A stretch of DNA of 64,000 bases. It comes from Rufibacter sp. DG15C (GTDB lineage: Bacteria > Bacteroidota > Bacteroidia > Cytophagales > Hymenobacteraceae). A program made the position numbers and the translations under genes. The notes under the pieces are model-generated. The model did not search any database. It saw only the letters and a program-made list of their open reading frames with translations, and was not told the DNA's origin. The stretch covers positions 2,418,001 through 2,482,000 of the forward strand of contig NZ_CP010776.1 in assembly GCF_001577755.1 (NCBI RefSeq), in the 5' to 3' direction. Positions 49,603-58,175 of this stretch are shown in pieces (within the stretch, counting starts at the first letter, position 1; each line of letters starts with the position of its first letter).

Positions 49603-50703
49603 TTACGCTTTAATTTCTACTACCTGAGTTCTGGCCAAGCTGGCGTTTCTAACAGAAATCTGGCGGGCTACTTCCTCGGCTACCTGCTTGAATACCGCAG
49701 TGGCCGGTGAGCCTTCTTCCAGAATCTGCGGGGTGCCCGCGTCACCGTTCTCTCTAATGCTTTGTACCAACGGAATCTCGCCAATAAACGGAACCCCGTA
49801 GCGCTCTGCCAAATCACGTCCGCCGCCCTGCCCGAAGATATAGTATCTGTTGTCTGGCAATTCAGCTGGGGTGAAGTAGGCCATGTTCTCTACCAAGCCC
49901 AAGACCGGCACGTTGATCTGCGGCTGTCTGAACATCTGCAAACCTTTCACGGCATCGGCTATGGCTACTTTCTGCGGCGTGGTCACAATGATGGCGCCCG
50001 TCACCGGTACTGTCTGTACCAACGTCAGGTGAATGTCACTGGTTCCCGGAGGTAAGTCAATCAAGAGATAATCCAAATCGCCCCACTCCACTTCAGTGAT
50101 GAACTGCTTGAGGGCTGAGCTGGCCATAGGACCGCGCCAAACCACCGCGTGTTCTGCCGGCGTCAGGAACCCAATAGAGATTAACTTGATGCCAAATTTT
50201 TCAATAGGCTGAATCAAGTTTTTGCCGTCTGGCGTGCGGTACACTACCGGGCGAGCATCTTCTACGCCAAACATGGTCGGCACAGAAGGACCCGAGATAT
50301 CAGCATCTACCAAACCTACCTTCGCACCCGACTGGGCCAAGGCCACAGCTAAGTTGGCGGTCACGGTAGACTTGCCCACGCCTCCTTTGCCCGAGGCCAC
50401 GGCAATAATGTTCTTCACGCCTTTCAATACCGTGGTATCTACGCGGGCTGTGGTCACGCGGGAGGTCATGTTCACGGTCACCTGGGCGGCTGGGTCCACC
50501 ATGGTGGTGATGGCTCTGATGCAGGCGTTCCGGATGAGGTCTTTTAGGGGGCAGGCCGGCGTGGTGAGAATCACGGTGAAACTCACGTTGAGGCCGTCTA
50601 TTGCTACATCCTCAATCATGTTCAGGGTCACCAAATCCTTTCCCAGGTCTGGCTCCTCTACATAACTGAGGGCTTTTAATACGTCTTCTTTGGTAATGGC
50701 CAT
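49603..50703 (-). CDS. Mrp/NBP35 family P-loop Fe-S scaffold protein
   Basis: A 366-residue ATPase of the Mrp/ApbC group. Residues 1-~90 are a MIP18-like (DUF59) domain with EEPDLGKDLVTLNMI and ACPLKDLIRNAC; the ParA-type ATPase begins at IIAVASGKGGVGKST with the deviant Walker A lysine. The CxxC that bridges the cluster in many Mrp proteins (after ENMA) is not present: the segment reads ENMAYFTPAELPDNRYY. The start at 50703 (MAITKED) is preferred over 50745; a TATCTTTG element lies 30 bp upstream. Co-transcribed with the NifU-domain gene. Confidence 0.92.
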   Translation of the reverse strand: MAITKEDVLKALSYVEEPDLGKDLVTLNMIEDVAIDGLNVSFTVILTTPACPLKDLIRNACIRAITTMVDPAAQVTVNMTSRVTTARVDTTVLKGVKNIIAVASGKGGVGKSTVTANLAVALAQSGAKVGLVDADISGPSVPTMFGVEDARPVVYRTPDGKNLIQPIEKFGIKLISIGFLTPAEHAVVWRGPMASSALKQFITEVEWGDLDYLLIDLPPGTSDIHLTLVQTVPVTGAIIVTTPQKVAIADAVKGLQMFRQPQINVPVLGLVENMAYFTPAELPDNRYYIFGQGGGRDLAERYGVPFIGEIPLVQSIRENGDAGTPQILEEGSPATAVFKQVAEEVARQISVRNASLARTQVVEIKA

Positions 50704-50732
50704 AGGAATATGGGCGCTAAATTTCGCTTCTG

Positions 50733-50740
50733 CAAAGATA
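50733..50740 (-). promoter_or_regulatory. -7 promoter element for mrp-nifU
   Basis: Reads TATCTTTG on the minus strand, with a TTG 16 bp further upstream that may serve as the -33 part. Confidence 0.6.
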
Positions 50741-50819
50741 CACACTATCTCATTACCAAGCTAAGAAGCAAGGTTTAGTTGTAGTAGCGTGCAGGAAACT
50801 GTGTTTTTGTCTATTGCCT

Positions 50820-50857
50820 CATTTTTAGCCTTTTTTCTGGGAAACAGGTGAAAAATG
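50820..50857. repeat. Dispersed palindrome copy 21
   Basis: TCATTTTTAGCCTTTT...AAACAGGTGAAAAATGA; both outer ends have changed together from CG to CA/TG. Located 77 bp past the stop codon of the minus-strand sigma-barrel gene. Confidence 0.72.
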
Positions 50858-50934
50858 ATTTAACAAACAATCCATGTTCGCTCAGATGCTTACAAGAGAT
50901 TAGCTTTAAATACTCATAAAATATTTATCTAGTG

Positions 50935-52755
50935 TCAATGGGTCAAGTTAATCTTCATATTGACGTTCACCCCGGTTCTGGCAGGCCTTGGCTCATAAGA
51001 GGGTGTTTTGAATGTGTACCGGTAATAGGGAGTAATCTGTAGCGATAAGCTCCTGAATTTGTATTCTACCCCTGCACCTATAAACACATTATTGAAGATT
51101 ATTGGGGAGACCGTTCTTTCAAACTGATCCAATACTGCTTCTGTAGACCGTTGATGTAAACTCATTTTCTGAGCCACAGCCAAGTGGAGATGCGTGCCGG
51201 CCGTTATAAACATAGATAAGTTGTTGTTGAAAGTATGGTAATAGTTAAACTGGATTGGCAGGCGGAAAATCTTAGTAGACTGCTTAAATGAAACCAAGCT
51301 GTCATATCTAATAAGGGACGTGCTGTCCGTTCCAGGTTTGACTCTAGTAAATCTGTAGAGACTATCAAAGTTGCCCGTAAGTCCTCTTGAAAATTGGATG
51401 CCTGTTTCTATACTTATTTTTTTACCCACAAAGTATTCAAGGCTTGGGCCGTAGGTAACTTCATTATTAGAATTTACACCCCCAGACACCCCCAACCTAG
51501 TGGCCGGAAATGTCACCTTCTTAATTTGAGTAGTATCCCTTTGGTTGTTATTAGACAGTGAGTCGCCCCTTTGAGATTGATTAGAATCCTGTAAGGGTAA
51601 AGCAGAGGCTAGGACCAAAGAGGTGTCTATTAGCAATTCATTGTTTGCTGTGGATGCAATTCTTTCAGTGTTCAAACGCTCATGCTCTCGTGCAAAAGTG
51701 GTAGAAATAGTATATCTACCTATTTGATTTTGAGCTGAATGTGCACTTTCTTTATCATCCCTTCTAAGGTTAGAAACACCAAACAAATTGCCATGTGTTA
51801 AATTAGGTGCATTCTCCTTTTGCAGGAATACTTTTTTGATGATATACAATGTGTCTTGTGCCGATCCATTGGTTACAGGAAGCGGTAATTGAGCAATGTC
51901 CAGATTAGTTTGTAAAGAATCACGGCGGAAAGAATCCTGGCGCATCCTGGCAATTTCTTTCTGCAGGTGCAGATTGTGCTCACGCTCCTGTCCATAGAAG
52001 AAAAACAGCGTAATCAAGGCAATAGTAGCCGCCCCGCTGTAAATTCTACCGGCGTATTTTTGAAAGATCACCATGTGCCAAGGCACAGGTAGTAACTGTT
52101 GAAAGTTCTGCCAGGCCGCCGGTATATAGGGCGGCTGCACAGACTCCAACTTGTTTTTTATCTGATGGTCAAAGCGCTTGCTAGACATGGCTTTTTCGGT
52201 ATTCAGGGTAATACATTTTAATCCATTGTTCATTTTGGCGCGGGCTTTTGCCAAATTGGATCTGGAGGTTCCTTCGTTGATGCCCAGCATCTCGGCAATT
52301 TCGGCGTGGTTAAAGCCATCCACCACAAAGAGGGAGAACACTGCCCGGTAAGCAGGGGGGAGCTGTTGTACCAGACTCAGGATCTCATTCGCCGAAATAT
52401 TTTCTAACAGGTCATCGTCCCATTCCAACTCCAAGGTTTCTTCTAATTCTAGATGCGTGCCTTTGCTTTGGTGCTTGCGATAATAGTCAATACTAGTGCG
52501 CACCACCACGGTCCTAAACCAGGCTTCAAAAGGTCTGGTAAAGTCATACTGGTGCAGATTTTCCAAAATTCTCAGAAACCCGTCATTCACCATTTCTTCG
52601 GCTTGTTCTTGATTGGCCGCATAGCGTAGGCATATACTCTTGCCCAGGCTATAGTATTGTTCATAGAGTTTTCTCTGATCGCTTTGCCTGCCTTTAAGGC
52701 AACCGGCCAGCGTGTCAGATAAATTAAATGTCTTGCTGTTTTTCCTGAAAAACAC
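50935..52755 (-). CDS. Single-chain ECF sigma factor fused to membrane-spanning anti-sigma/outer-membrane barrel module
   Basis: A 606-residue protein starting at GTG 52755. Residues 1-~178 are a complete ECF sigma factor: region 2 (about 28-95, with YDFTRPFEAWFRTVVVR) and region 4 (about 125-176, LPPAYRAVFSLF and the AEIAEMLGINEGTSRSNL helix-turn-helix). An in-frame ATG codes Met190; from there the protein resembles a Bacteroidota dual-membrane anti-sigma: a short amphipathic cytoplasmic part (190-235, RFDHQIKNKLES), one membrane helix (~238-255), a coiled coil (256-280), a ~130-residue polar periplasmic linker and a beta-barrel of alternating strands (412-606, OMP_b-brl-like). No stop or frame change separates the two halves. 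These are usually two adjacent genes; here sigma factor and regulator form one frame. A divergent lipoprotein gene lies 327 bp away. Confidence 0.85.
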   Translation of the reverse strand: MFFRKNSKTFNLSDTLAGCLKGRQSDQRKLYEQYYSLGKSICLRYAANQEQAEEMVNDGFLRILENLHQYDFTRPFEAWFRTVVVRTSIDYYRKHQSKGTHLELEETLELEWDDDLLENISANEILSLVQQLPPAYRAVFSLFVVDGFNHAEIAEMLGINEGTSRSNLAKARAKMNNGLKCITLNTEKAMSSKRFDHQIKNKLESVQPPYIPAAWQNFQQLLPVPWHMVIFQKYAGRIYSGAATIALITLFFFYGQEREHNLHLQKEIARMRQDSFRRDSLQTNLDIAQLPLPVTNGSAQDTLYIIKKVFLQKENAPNLTHGNLFGVSNLRRDDKESAHSAQNQIGRYTISTTFAREHERLNTERIASTANNELLIDTSLVLASALPLQDSNQSQRGDSLSNNNQRDTTQIKKVTFPATRLGVSGGVNSNNEVTYGPSLEYFVGKKISIETGIQFSRGLTGNFDSLYRFTRVKPGTDSTSLIRYDSLVSFKQSTKIFRLPIQFNYYHTFNNNLSMFITAGTHLHLAVAQKMSLHQRSTEAVLDQFERTVSPIIFNNVFIGAGVEYKFRSLSLQITPYYRYTFKTPSYEPRPARTGVNVNMKINLTH

Positions 52756-53082
52756 GCGTGTGGGTAGAGGTGAGAAGTTTAATTAAGCAAGAGGGGCAAA
52801 TAGGAAAGTTCTCTTATTCTACTCAGAATTGAAAACTAATCCGGTAAAGCCTCGCTCTTGAAATTATTTAGTGGGCTATATTCTAGAATACGAAGAGGTG
52901 TAGTGCTGGCGTGGCCTGTAAAATTTATTTATTTCTGAGGCAACGGCAGTTTTCTTTCTGGGCGTAATGTAAGATAGAGCCACCTCTCAAAAAATTATTT
53001 CCAATTCCAGAAGTGGGTTCTGCCTAAAATCTTAAAACCATTCATCCAGTCAGATTCAAGTTCATTTATAATTCAATGTATT
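52756..53082. other. Divergent promoter region of the sigma-barrel and lipoprotein genes
   Basis: About 330 bp without a reading frame. It must contain promoters in both directions. No exact TAnnTTTG element was found, which would be consistent with use of an alternative sigma factor but does not show it. Confidence 0.45.
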
Positions 53083-53574
53083 ATGAAAAAGCTCTTCTTT
53101 TTATTGCCTCTGTTAGGTGCCGTTGTTCTATCCTCCTGCGGAAAAGAGGATGACCCTGCCCCAGACAAGAGTGTTTTGAAAAACGCAATCGTCTGGACCC
53201 AGGAAAAACCCTCTAGACTGCGTTTAATTGATGAAACATGGGCAGATTCCTTATTTATTGGCGCTTATACCAAGAACGGGATGATGAGCCTACAAATTGA
53301 CTTTAAGGGAACAGGGACCTATAAATTGCCGTCCACTGGTGATGCCATCTATTATATATTGAATGAAGATGGGTCTATTAGAAGCAACTATGACTTAGAC
53401 AGGCAAAGTACCTTTTCTGAGGTAGTGGTGACAGCATTTAACCCAGAAACCAAATTTGTAAAAGGTACTTTTAAATGTGCTTTGAAAAAGTCTTATATGA
53501 ACAGTGACACACCAGACCAAGAAGAAATTCAAATCACAGAAGGCATATTTGAAGGGGTGATCAATAAAATTTGA
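53083..53574 (+). CDS. Small predicted lipoprotein divergent from the sigma-barrel gene
   Basis: A 163-residue lipoprotein: signal peptide MKKLFFLLPLLGAVVLSSC with Cys19, then an acidic GKEDDPAP tether. The body alternates beta strands (MMSLQIDFKGTGTYKLPS, YYILNEDGSIRSNYDL, TEGIFEGVINKI) as in DUF6252-type Bacteroidota lipoproteins that end in a GxFxGxI/L strand. The function is unknown. It is placed opposite the sigma-barrel gene and could be part of its regulon; that is inference. Confidence 0.7.
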   Translation: MKKLFFLLPLLGAVVLSSCGKEDDPAPDKSVLKNAIVWTQEKPSRLRLIDETWADSLFIGAYTKNGMMSLQIDFKGTGTYKLPSTGDAIYYILNEDGSIRSNYDLDRQSTFSEVVVTAFNPETKFVKGTFKCALKKSYMNSDTPDQEEIQITEGIFEGVINKI

Positions 53575-53588
53575 AACCATGCTGATTC

Positions 53589-53626
53589 TGTTTTTAATCT
53601 GTTTTCCAGAAAAGAAGGCAAAAACG
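53589..53626. repeat. Dispersed palindrome copy 22
   Basis: TGTTTTTAATCTGTTT...AAAGAAGGCAAAAACG; partly decayed, 14 bp after the lipoprotein stop codon. Confidence 0.7.
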
Positions 53627-53637
53627 ATTTCTTTAGT

Positions 53638-53664
53638 AGCCAGCTCCAGTAGCTGGCTTTTTTT
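53638..53664 (+). terminator. Hairpin terminator after the lipoprotein gene
   Basis: AGCCAGCT-CCAGT-AGCTGGCT followed by TTTTTT. Confidence 0.88.
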
Positions 53665-53693
53665 ATTTATCCTCTGCATATTAGAATTGACAA

Positions 53694-53722
53694 TTGACTC
53701 TCAAACCTTCGCAGTATCTTTG
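53694..53722 (+). promoter_or_regulatory. Two-part promoter for dnaG
   Basis: TTG at 53694 and TATCTTTG at 53715-53722, separated by 18 bp; the dnaG ATG follows 29 bp later. Confidence 0.65.
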
Positions 53723-53751
53723 TCAACTCCCCAGATTTTTCCTGAGTACCC

Positions 53752-55740
53752 ATGGCCCTGATAAAGAAAGAAGTTGTTGACCAGATCATCTTGCAAGCCG
53801 ACATAGTGGAGGTGGTGGGTGATTTTGTGAGTTTGAAGAAGAAGGGCCAGAACCTGTGGGCGCCTTGTCCTTTTCATTTTGAAAAATCACCGTCTTTTTC
53901 GGTAGCGCCCAATAAGGGGATTTACAAGTGCTTCGGGTGCGGAAAGGCGGGCAACGCGGTGCAGTTCATCATGGACATTGAGGGCACCAGCTATGTGGAG
54001 GCGCTTAAGTACCTAGCCAAGAAGTACAGCATTGACATTGAGGAAGACACTAGCCCAGCCGCCGTACAAGCCCAAAATGAGAAGGACAGCCTGTACATCA
54101 TCTCTGATTTTGCCAAAGAATACTACGTCAAGGCGCTTCATAAGAACGACGAAGGCCAGAGCATAGGCGCGCCCTATTTTAAGCAACGTGGCTTGTCTGC
54201 GGCAACCATCCAGAAGTTTGAGCTAGGCTACAGCCTGGATTCCTGGGATGATTTCACCAAAGCGGCGTTGGAGAAAGGCTTCCAACTCAAGTACCTGGAG
54301 GAGACTGGCCTCACCATTGTCAAGCAGGAAGAAGGCAAGCAGTATGACCGCTTCAGGGGGCGGGTCATGTTCCCGATTCAGAATGTAAGCGGCCGTACCA
54401 TTGGCTTTGGCGCGCGTACGCTCAAGCCCAATGACAAGAAATCGCCTAAGTATGTAAACTCGCCAGAGTCGCCTATTTACCATAAGTCTGATGTGCTGTA
54501 CGGCATGTTTCAGGCCAAGCAGGCTATTCGGCAGGAGGACGTTTGTTACCTAGTAGAAGGGTATCTGGATGTGCTGTCTCTTCACCAGGGCGGTATTGAG
54601 AATGTGGTGGCCTCTTCGGGGACGTCTCTGACTGAGAACCAAATCAAACTCATTGGCCGCTATACCAAGAACATCACGGTGTTGTATGACGGTGACCCGG
54701 CGGGCATCAAGGCTTCTCTGCGCGGCATCGACCTGATTCTGGAAGGCGGCCTGAACGTGGACGTGGTCTTGTTCCCCGACGGCGATGACCCGGACAGCTA
54801 CATTAGAAAGGTAGGCGATACCAAATTCAAAGAGTACCTCAAAGCGCACAGCCAGGATTTTATCTCGTTCAAGGCTGAGCTCTACGCCCAGGAAGCCAAG
54901 AACAACCCCGTCAAGAAGGCAGATGCCATTAGAGAGATGGTGGTCTCCATTGCCAAGATACCAGACGCCATCAAGCGGTCGGTGTTTTTGAAGCAGTGTA
55001 GTATCCAGTTCGGGATTGACGAGCAGGTGCTCATCTCTGAGTACAACAAGATTCACCTAGCAGAGCAAAAGGCTTCAAAGCCAGCGCCCGGTTCTGCGCC
55101 ATCCGCCTTCTCGCCGGGTTCTTACGCGCCGGGCTCTTTTGAGGAGATGGCCGCCGAGGCAGAAGCCGCCGCAGCGGCAGAGGCTGAAGCTTACGAACAG
55201 GAAAACCAAACCGAAGACACCACCAGCCTCATCAGGACCCGGGAGCGCGAAGTCATCCGCCTCATCCTAAACTACGCCGACAAAGAAGTGGAGGCCGGAG
55301 TCACGACCAGCCAATTTATGCTCGGCGAGTTGGAGGATATTGAATTCCAGACGCCCATCTACAAGCGCCTCTTTGACATGTGCCGCATTAAACTGGAGCA
55401 GGGATTTCATCCTACATCGGCTGAAATGATGCAAAGCGAAGACAAGGAAGTTGTCAAGGAGATTATTGATTTAATCAGCGAGAAGTACGAGCTCAGCGAT
55501 GGGTGGGCCAAGCACGAAGTTTTCGTGCCCCGCGAGATTGACCTCATCCAGTACGGCTCTGAGCGCGAGGTCCTTCGTCTGAAGTGGCGCAACGTGCAGG
55601 CCATGATCCGCGTCCACATGGAAAGCCTGCAAACCATGCAAGACCCTCAGGAACTGGACAAGGTCCTCCGCACCATCAAAGCCCTCAAAGACTTTGAAAA
55701 GCAGATTGGTGATATGCTGGGCATAGTGGTGAACCGGTAA
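53752..55740 (+). CDS. dnaG: DNA primase
   Basis: A 662-residue enzyme that makes RNA primers for replication. The CHC2 zinc ribbon uses Cys39, His42, Cys60 and Cys63 (CPFH and CFGC). The catalytic core follows with YFKQRGLS, FPIQNVSGRTIGFGAR, KSPKYVNSPESP and the toprim residues in YLVEGYLDVLSL and VLYDGDPAGIKA. After an Ala/Glu-rich linker (~440-485) comes a helical C-terminal domain that would bind the replicative helicase. Length is normal. Single gene with its own promoter. Confidence 0.96.
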   Translation: MALIKKEVVDQIILQADIVEVVGDFVSLKKKGQNLWAPCPFHFEKSPSFSVAPNKGIYKCFGCGKAGNAVQFIMDIEGTSYVEALKYLAKKYSIDIEEDTSPAAVQAQNEKDSLYIISDFAKEYYVKALHKNDEGQSIGAPYFKQRGLSAATIQKFELGYSLDSWDDFTKAALEKGFQLKYLEETGLTIVKQEEGKQYDRFRGRVMFPIQNVSGRTIGFGARTLKPNDKKSPKYVNSPESPIYHKSDVLYGMFQAKQAIRQEDVCYLVEGYLDVLSLHQGGIENVVASSGTSLTENQIKLIGRYTKNITVLYDGDPAGIKASLRGIDLILEGGLNVDVVLFPDGDDPDSYIRKVGDTKFKEYLKAHSQDFISFKAELYAQEAKNNPVKKADAIREMVVSIAKIPDAIKRSVFLKQCSIQFGIDEQVLISEYNKIHLAEQKASKPAPGSAPSAFSPGSYAPGSFEEMAAEAEAAAAAEAEAYEQENQTEDTTSLIRTREREVIRLILNYADKEVEAGVTTSQFMLGELEDIEFQTPIYKRLFDMCRIKLEQGFHPTSAEMMQSEDKEVVKEIIDLISEKYELSDGWAKHEVFVPREIDLIQYGSEREVLRLKWRNVQAMIRVHMESLQTMQDPQELDKVLRTIKALKDFEKQIGDMLGIVVNR

Positions 55741-55756
55741 TTTACAATTGGGAATT

Positions 55757-56230
55757 ATGCAAATGAAGAATTTCCAAGAAATTAACCGGTATCCATCAAT
55801 GTATTTAACTGCATTGTATGAACCCAGAGATAATGGTCTTTGTCTGGAAATTTCAGAATTCATGACTTCTGAAACTGTACAAGATGTACTAATCAATGAT
55901 AAGGTGATTTCGGAGAACCGTCTATTGTCGGTGAATGAAAACGGAACAAAGTTTAACATCTCCTTCCATCGTTATGTGGCTTATCAGGTATTTAATGAGA
56001 GTTTTTTAAACTTCAATGATTGGGAAGAGTATGAAACAGGAGAGTTTAACACCTTCTGTATTTTTAAAAAATCTAGGTATATGGATTTTATTAAAAATGA
56101 AACGATAGCTGATTACATCTTTTCAGATGAATTAATGCATTACGGAGTTTACTGTCAGAACCATGTGGTACATATCATTTCTACTTTGGACCCAGTAATT
56201 GAAAAGATTAGCAACATACCACAGTTGTAG
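55757..56230 (+). CDS. Unknown AT-rich gene, first of a pair
   Basis: A 157-residue soluble protein with no recognised family. It is acidic and alternates short strands and helices (YPSMYLTALYEPRDNGLCLEI, KFNISFHRYVAYQVFNESFL, CIFKKSRYMDFI, YCQNHVVHIIST). Segments like KSRYMDF and YCQNHVVHII recall small proteins found beside polymorphic toxins, which is only an impression. The ATG at 55757 is chosen; an ATG two codons later is equally possible. The gene is visibly richer in A+T than dnaG and ribBA around it, which suggests later arrival. Its stop codon touches the next start. Confidence 0.6.
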   Translation: MQMKNFQEINRYPSMYLTALYEPRDNGLCLEISEFMTSETVQDVLINDKVISENRLLSVNENGTKFNISFHRYVAYQVFNESFLNFNDWEEYETGEFNTFCIFKKSRYMDFIKNETIADYIFSDELMHYGVYCQNHVVHIISTLDPVIEKISNIPQL

Positions 56231-56734
56231 ATGGGTTTTAACTTGCAACAACTGGCACAAGAAGAAAACAGGCTTTATTCTCGAGCCCTTCAACTAAAAA
56301 GTAGCAAAACGCGAGATGAAGTCACATTGCAAGAAATCTTTGTGGCTTATAAAGAAGTGCATAGTCAATATGCAGTGTTAGCAGAACTTGAGCCTGAAGC
56401 CTTAAAAAGAGCCCTTTTTCTACAATGGTACGCGCAAGTTGAGCCTAGTGACTTATCAGGAATTTGTGAATTGGATGAGGACTCTGAACTTAAAGTAATT
56501 CAGGTTCTAGATAACCGTATCCGCGCAGGAACACTTGACAAGGAACTCGCTTGGATGCTAAGCTATTACATAGACTGGGATTTTGTATTTAATAGATTTT
56601 CCTCTTTCAAAAGCCTCCAAGAGTTTATGTTAGAGGGTAAACAGATTTCATTCCCTGAAAGAATTGATAGGGTAGCTATGCGAAGGAGAGGGCAGATGGG
56701 AATTTATTGGAACTCTCTGGACGTATTCAGCTAG
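56231..56734 (+). CDS. Unknown AT-rich gene, second of a pair
   Basis: A 167-residue mostly helical protein (LQQLAQEENRLYSRALQLKS, LEPEALKRALFLQWYAQVEP, KELAWMLSYYIDWDF). No family recognised. The ATG directly follows the stop codon of the preceding gene (TAGATG), so they are translated together. Composition is as AT-rich as its partner's. The pair is inserted between dnaG and ribBA and may form a small functional unit. Confidence 0.6.
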   Translation: MGFNLQQLAQEENRLYSRALQLKSSKTRDEVTLQEIFVAYKEVHSQYAVLAELEPEALKRALFLQWYAQVEPSDLSGICELDEDSELKVIQVLDNRIRAGTLDKELAWMLSYYIDWDFVFNRFSSFKSLQEFMLEGKQISFPERIDRVAMRRRGQMGIYWNSLDVFS

Positions 56735-56753
56735 TCCATCTGGTTCTTCAATC

Positions 56754-56791
56754 CATTTTTGCCCTCTTTCCCAGAAAACAGGCCAAAAACG
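56754..56791. repeat. Dispersed palindrome copy 23
   Basis: CATTTTTGCCCTCTTT...AAACAGGCCAAAAACG, 20 bp after the stop codon of the second AT-rich gene. Its presence shows that the pair, even if acquired, now ends in a resident element. Confidence 0.78.
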
Positions 56792-56854
56792 CCTCCCCAA
56801 ACTATGCACTTTAAGGATACTGCTTCCTAACAAGGGTTAGGCATAAAAAACTGC

Positions 56855-56862
56855 TATCTTTG
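56855..56862 (+). promoter_or_regulatory. -7 promoter element for ribBA
   Basis: TATCTTTG. A start site about 6-8 bp further on would leave only a few bases before the ATG at 56876, which supports the later ATG at 56927. Confidence 0.6.
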
Positions 56863-56926
56863 CGCATCCAAAGGCATGGGTTCTTCTTTTGTGGAAAAAA
56901 CACGGCCTTCACTTTACAGTAATGTC

Positions 56927-58129
56927 ATGTTAGATAAAATACAAGATGCCATTGATGACATCAGAGCCGGTAAGGTAGTCATAGTGGTAGATGATGATGA
57001 CCGCGAAAACGAAGGCGACTTTATCTGTGCCGCCGAGAAGATAACCCCAGAGATTGTCAACTTCATGGCCACCCACGGCCGCGGCCTCATTTGCGCCCCC
57101 ATCACCGAGGAGCGCTGCGACGAACTTGGCCTGGAACTGATGGTAGGCCGTAACACCGCTTTGCACGCTACCCCGTTCACTGTAAGTGTGGACTTGTTGG
57201 GCCATGGCTGTACCACCGGTATCTCTGCTAGTGACCGCGCCAAAACCATTCTGGCCTTAGCAGACCCAAAAACAGATCCCGCTTCTTTAGGCAAGCCTGG
57301 TCACATCTTCCCGTTGCGTGCGCGCAAAGAAGGCGTGATTAGAAGAGCCGGCCACACCGAGGCCGCCGTTGACTTAGCCTTGCTGGCCGGTCTGGCACCA
57401 GCTGGGGTGTTGGTAGAAATCATGAACGAAGACGGCACCATGGCCCGCATGCCGGACCTGGAGAAAGTAGCCGAGCGCTTCGACCTGAAGCTGATTTCCA
57501 TCAAGGACCTCATTCAATACAGACTGCAGAAGGAGAGCCTCATTGAGCGCGAAATTGCCGTGGAACTGCCTACGGACTTCGGGAATTTTGATTTGTATGC
57601 CTACACCCAGCGTAGCAACAACGCCAAGCACCTGGCACTTGTAAAAGGCACTTGGTCAGAGAACGAGCCCGTGTTGGTGCGCGTGCACTCTTCTTGCGTG
57701 ACCGGTGACATCTTCGGGTCTTGCCGCTGTGACTGCGGACCGCAGCTGCACCGCGCCATGGAAATCATTGAGCAAGAAGGCAAGGGCGTGATTGTGTACA
57801 TGAACCAGGAAGGCCGCGGCATTGGCCTTTTGAATAAACTGAAAGCCTACAAACTTCAAGAACAAGGCTTAGATACGGTTGAGGCCAACTTGCAATTGGG
57901 CTTTGGCACAGATGAGCGTGACTACGGCGTGGGTGCCCAGATTCTACGCGACTTAGGCGTGACTAAAATGCGTTTGCTATCTAATAACCCTAGAAAGCGC
58001 ACGGGACTAATTGGCTACGGGCTGGAGATTGTAGAGCAAATTCCTATTGAGATTGCCGCCAATGAACACAACCAGCGCTACCTCACTACCAAGCGCGACA
58101 AGCTGGGGCATACCATCATGAAAAAGTAG
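56927..58129 (+). CDS. ribBA: Bifunctional DHBP synthase / GTP cyclohydrolase II
   Basis: A 400-residue enzyme giving both precursors of riboflavin. The RibB part (1-~205) has [13 protein letters not shown] (metal site), ATHGRGLIC and [14 protein letters not shown]; the RibA part (~210-400) has the zinc ligands in [15 protein letters not shown] and the GTP-binding [18 protein letters not shown]. The ATG at 56927 ([12 protein letters not shown]) starts at the usual family position; an ATG 17 codons upstream is possible. No FMN riboswitch was recognised upstream. Confidence 0.94.
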   Translation: MLDKIQDAIDDIRAGKVVIVVDDDDRENEGDFICAAEKITPEIVNFMATHGRGLICAPITEERCDELGLELMVGRNTALHATPFTVSVDLLGHGCTTGISASDRAKTILALADPKTDPASLGKPGHIFPLRARKEGVIRRAGHTEAAVDLALLAGLAPAGVLVEIMNEDGTMARMPDLEKVAERFDLKLISIKDLIQYRLQKESLIEREIAVELPTDFGNFDLYAYTQRSNNAKHLALVKGTWSENEPVLVRVHSSCVTGDIFGSCRCDCGPQLHRAMEIIEQEGKGVIVYMNQEGRGIGLLNKLKAYKLQEQGLDTVEANLQLGFGTDERDYGVGAQILRDLGVTKMRLLSNNPRKRTGLIGYGLEIVEQIPIEIAANEHNQRYLTTKRDKLGHTIMKK

Positions 58130-58137
58130 AAAGAAGT

Positions 58138-58175
58138 CATTTTTGACCTGTTTTTACCAAATGAGGCGAAAAACG
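58138..58175. repeat. Dispersed palindrome copy 24
   Basis: CATTTTTGACCTGTTT...AATGAGGCGAAAAACG, 8 bp after the ribBA stop codon. Its right arm is also the left arm of the terminator at 58164, so only one of the two hairpins can form at a time. Confidence 0.75.

Noticed and set aside
50935-52755. Two separate genes with a frameshift (ordinary sigma and anti-sigma pair)
   Set aside because: Both halves are in the same frame with no stop between them; an error in the sequence remains possible and is listed as the refuting test.
56735-56926. FMN riboswitch upstream of ribBA
   Set aside because: The gap is filled by palindrome copy 23 and a TATCTTTG promoter close to the gene; no RFN-like conserved sequence was found.
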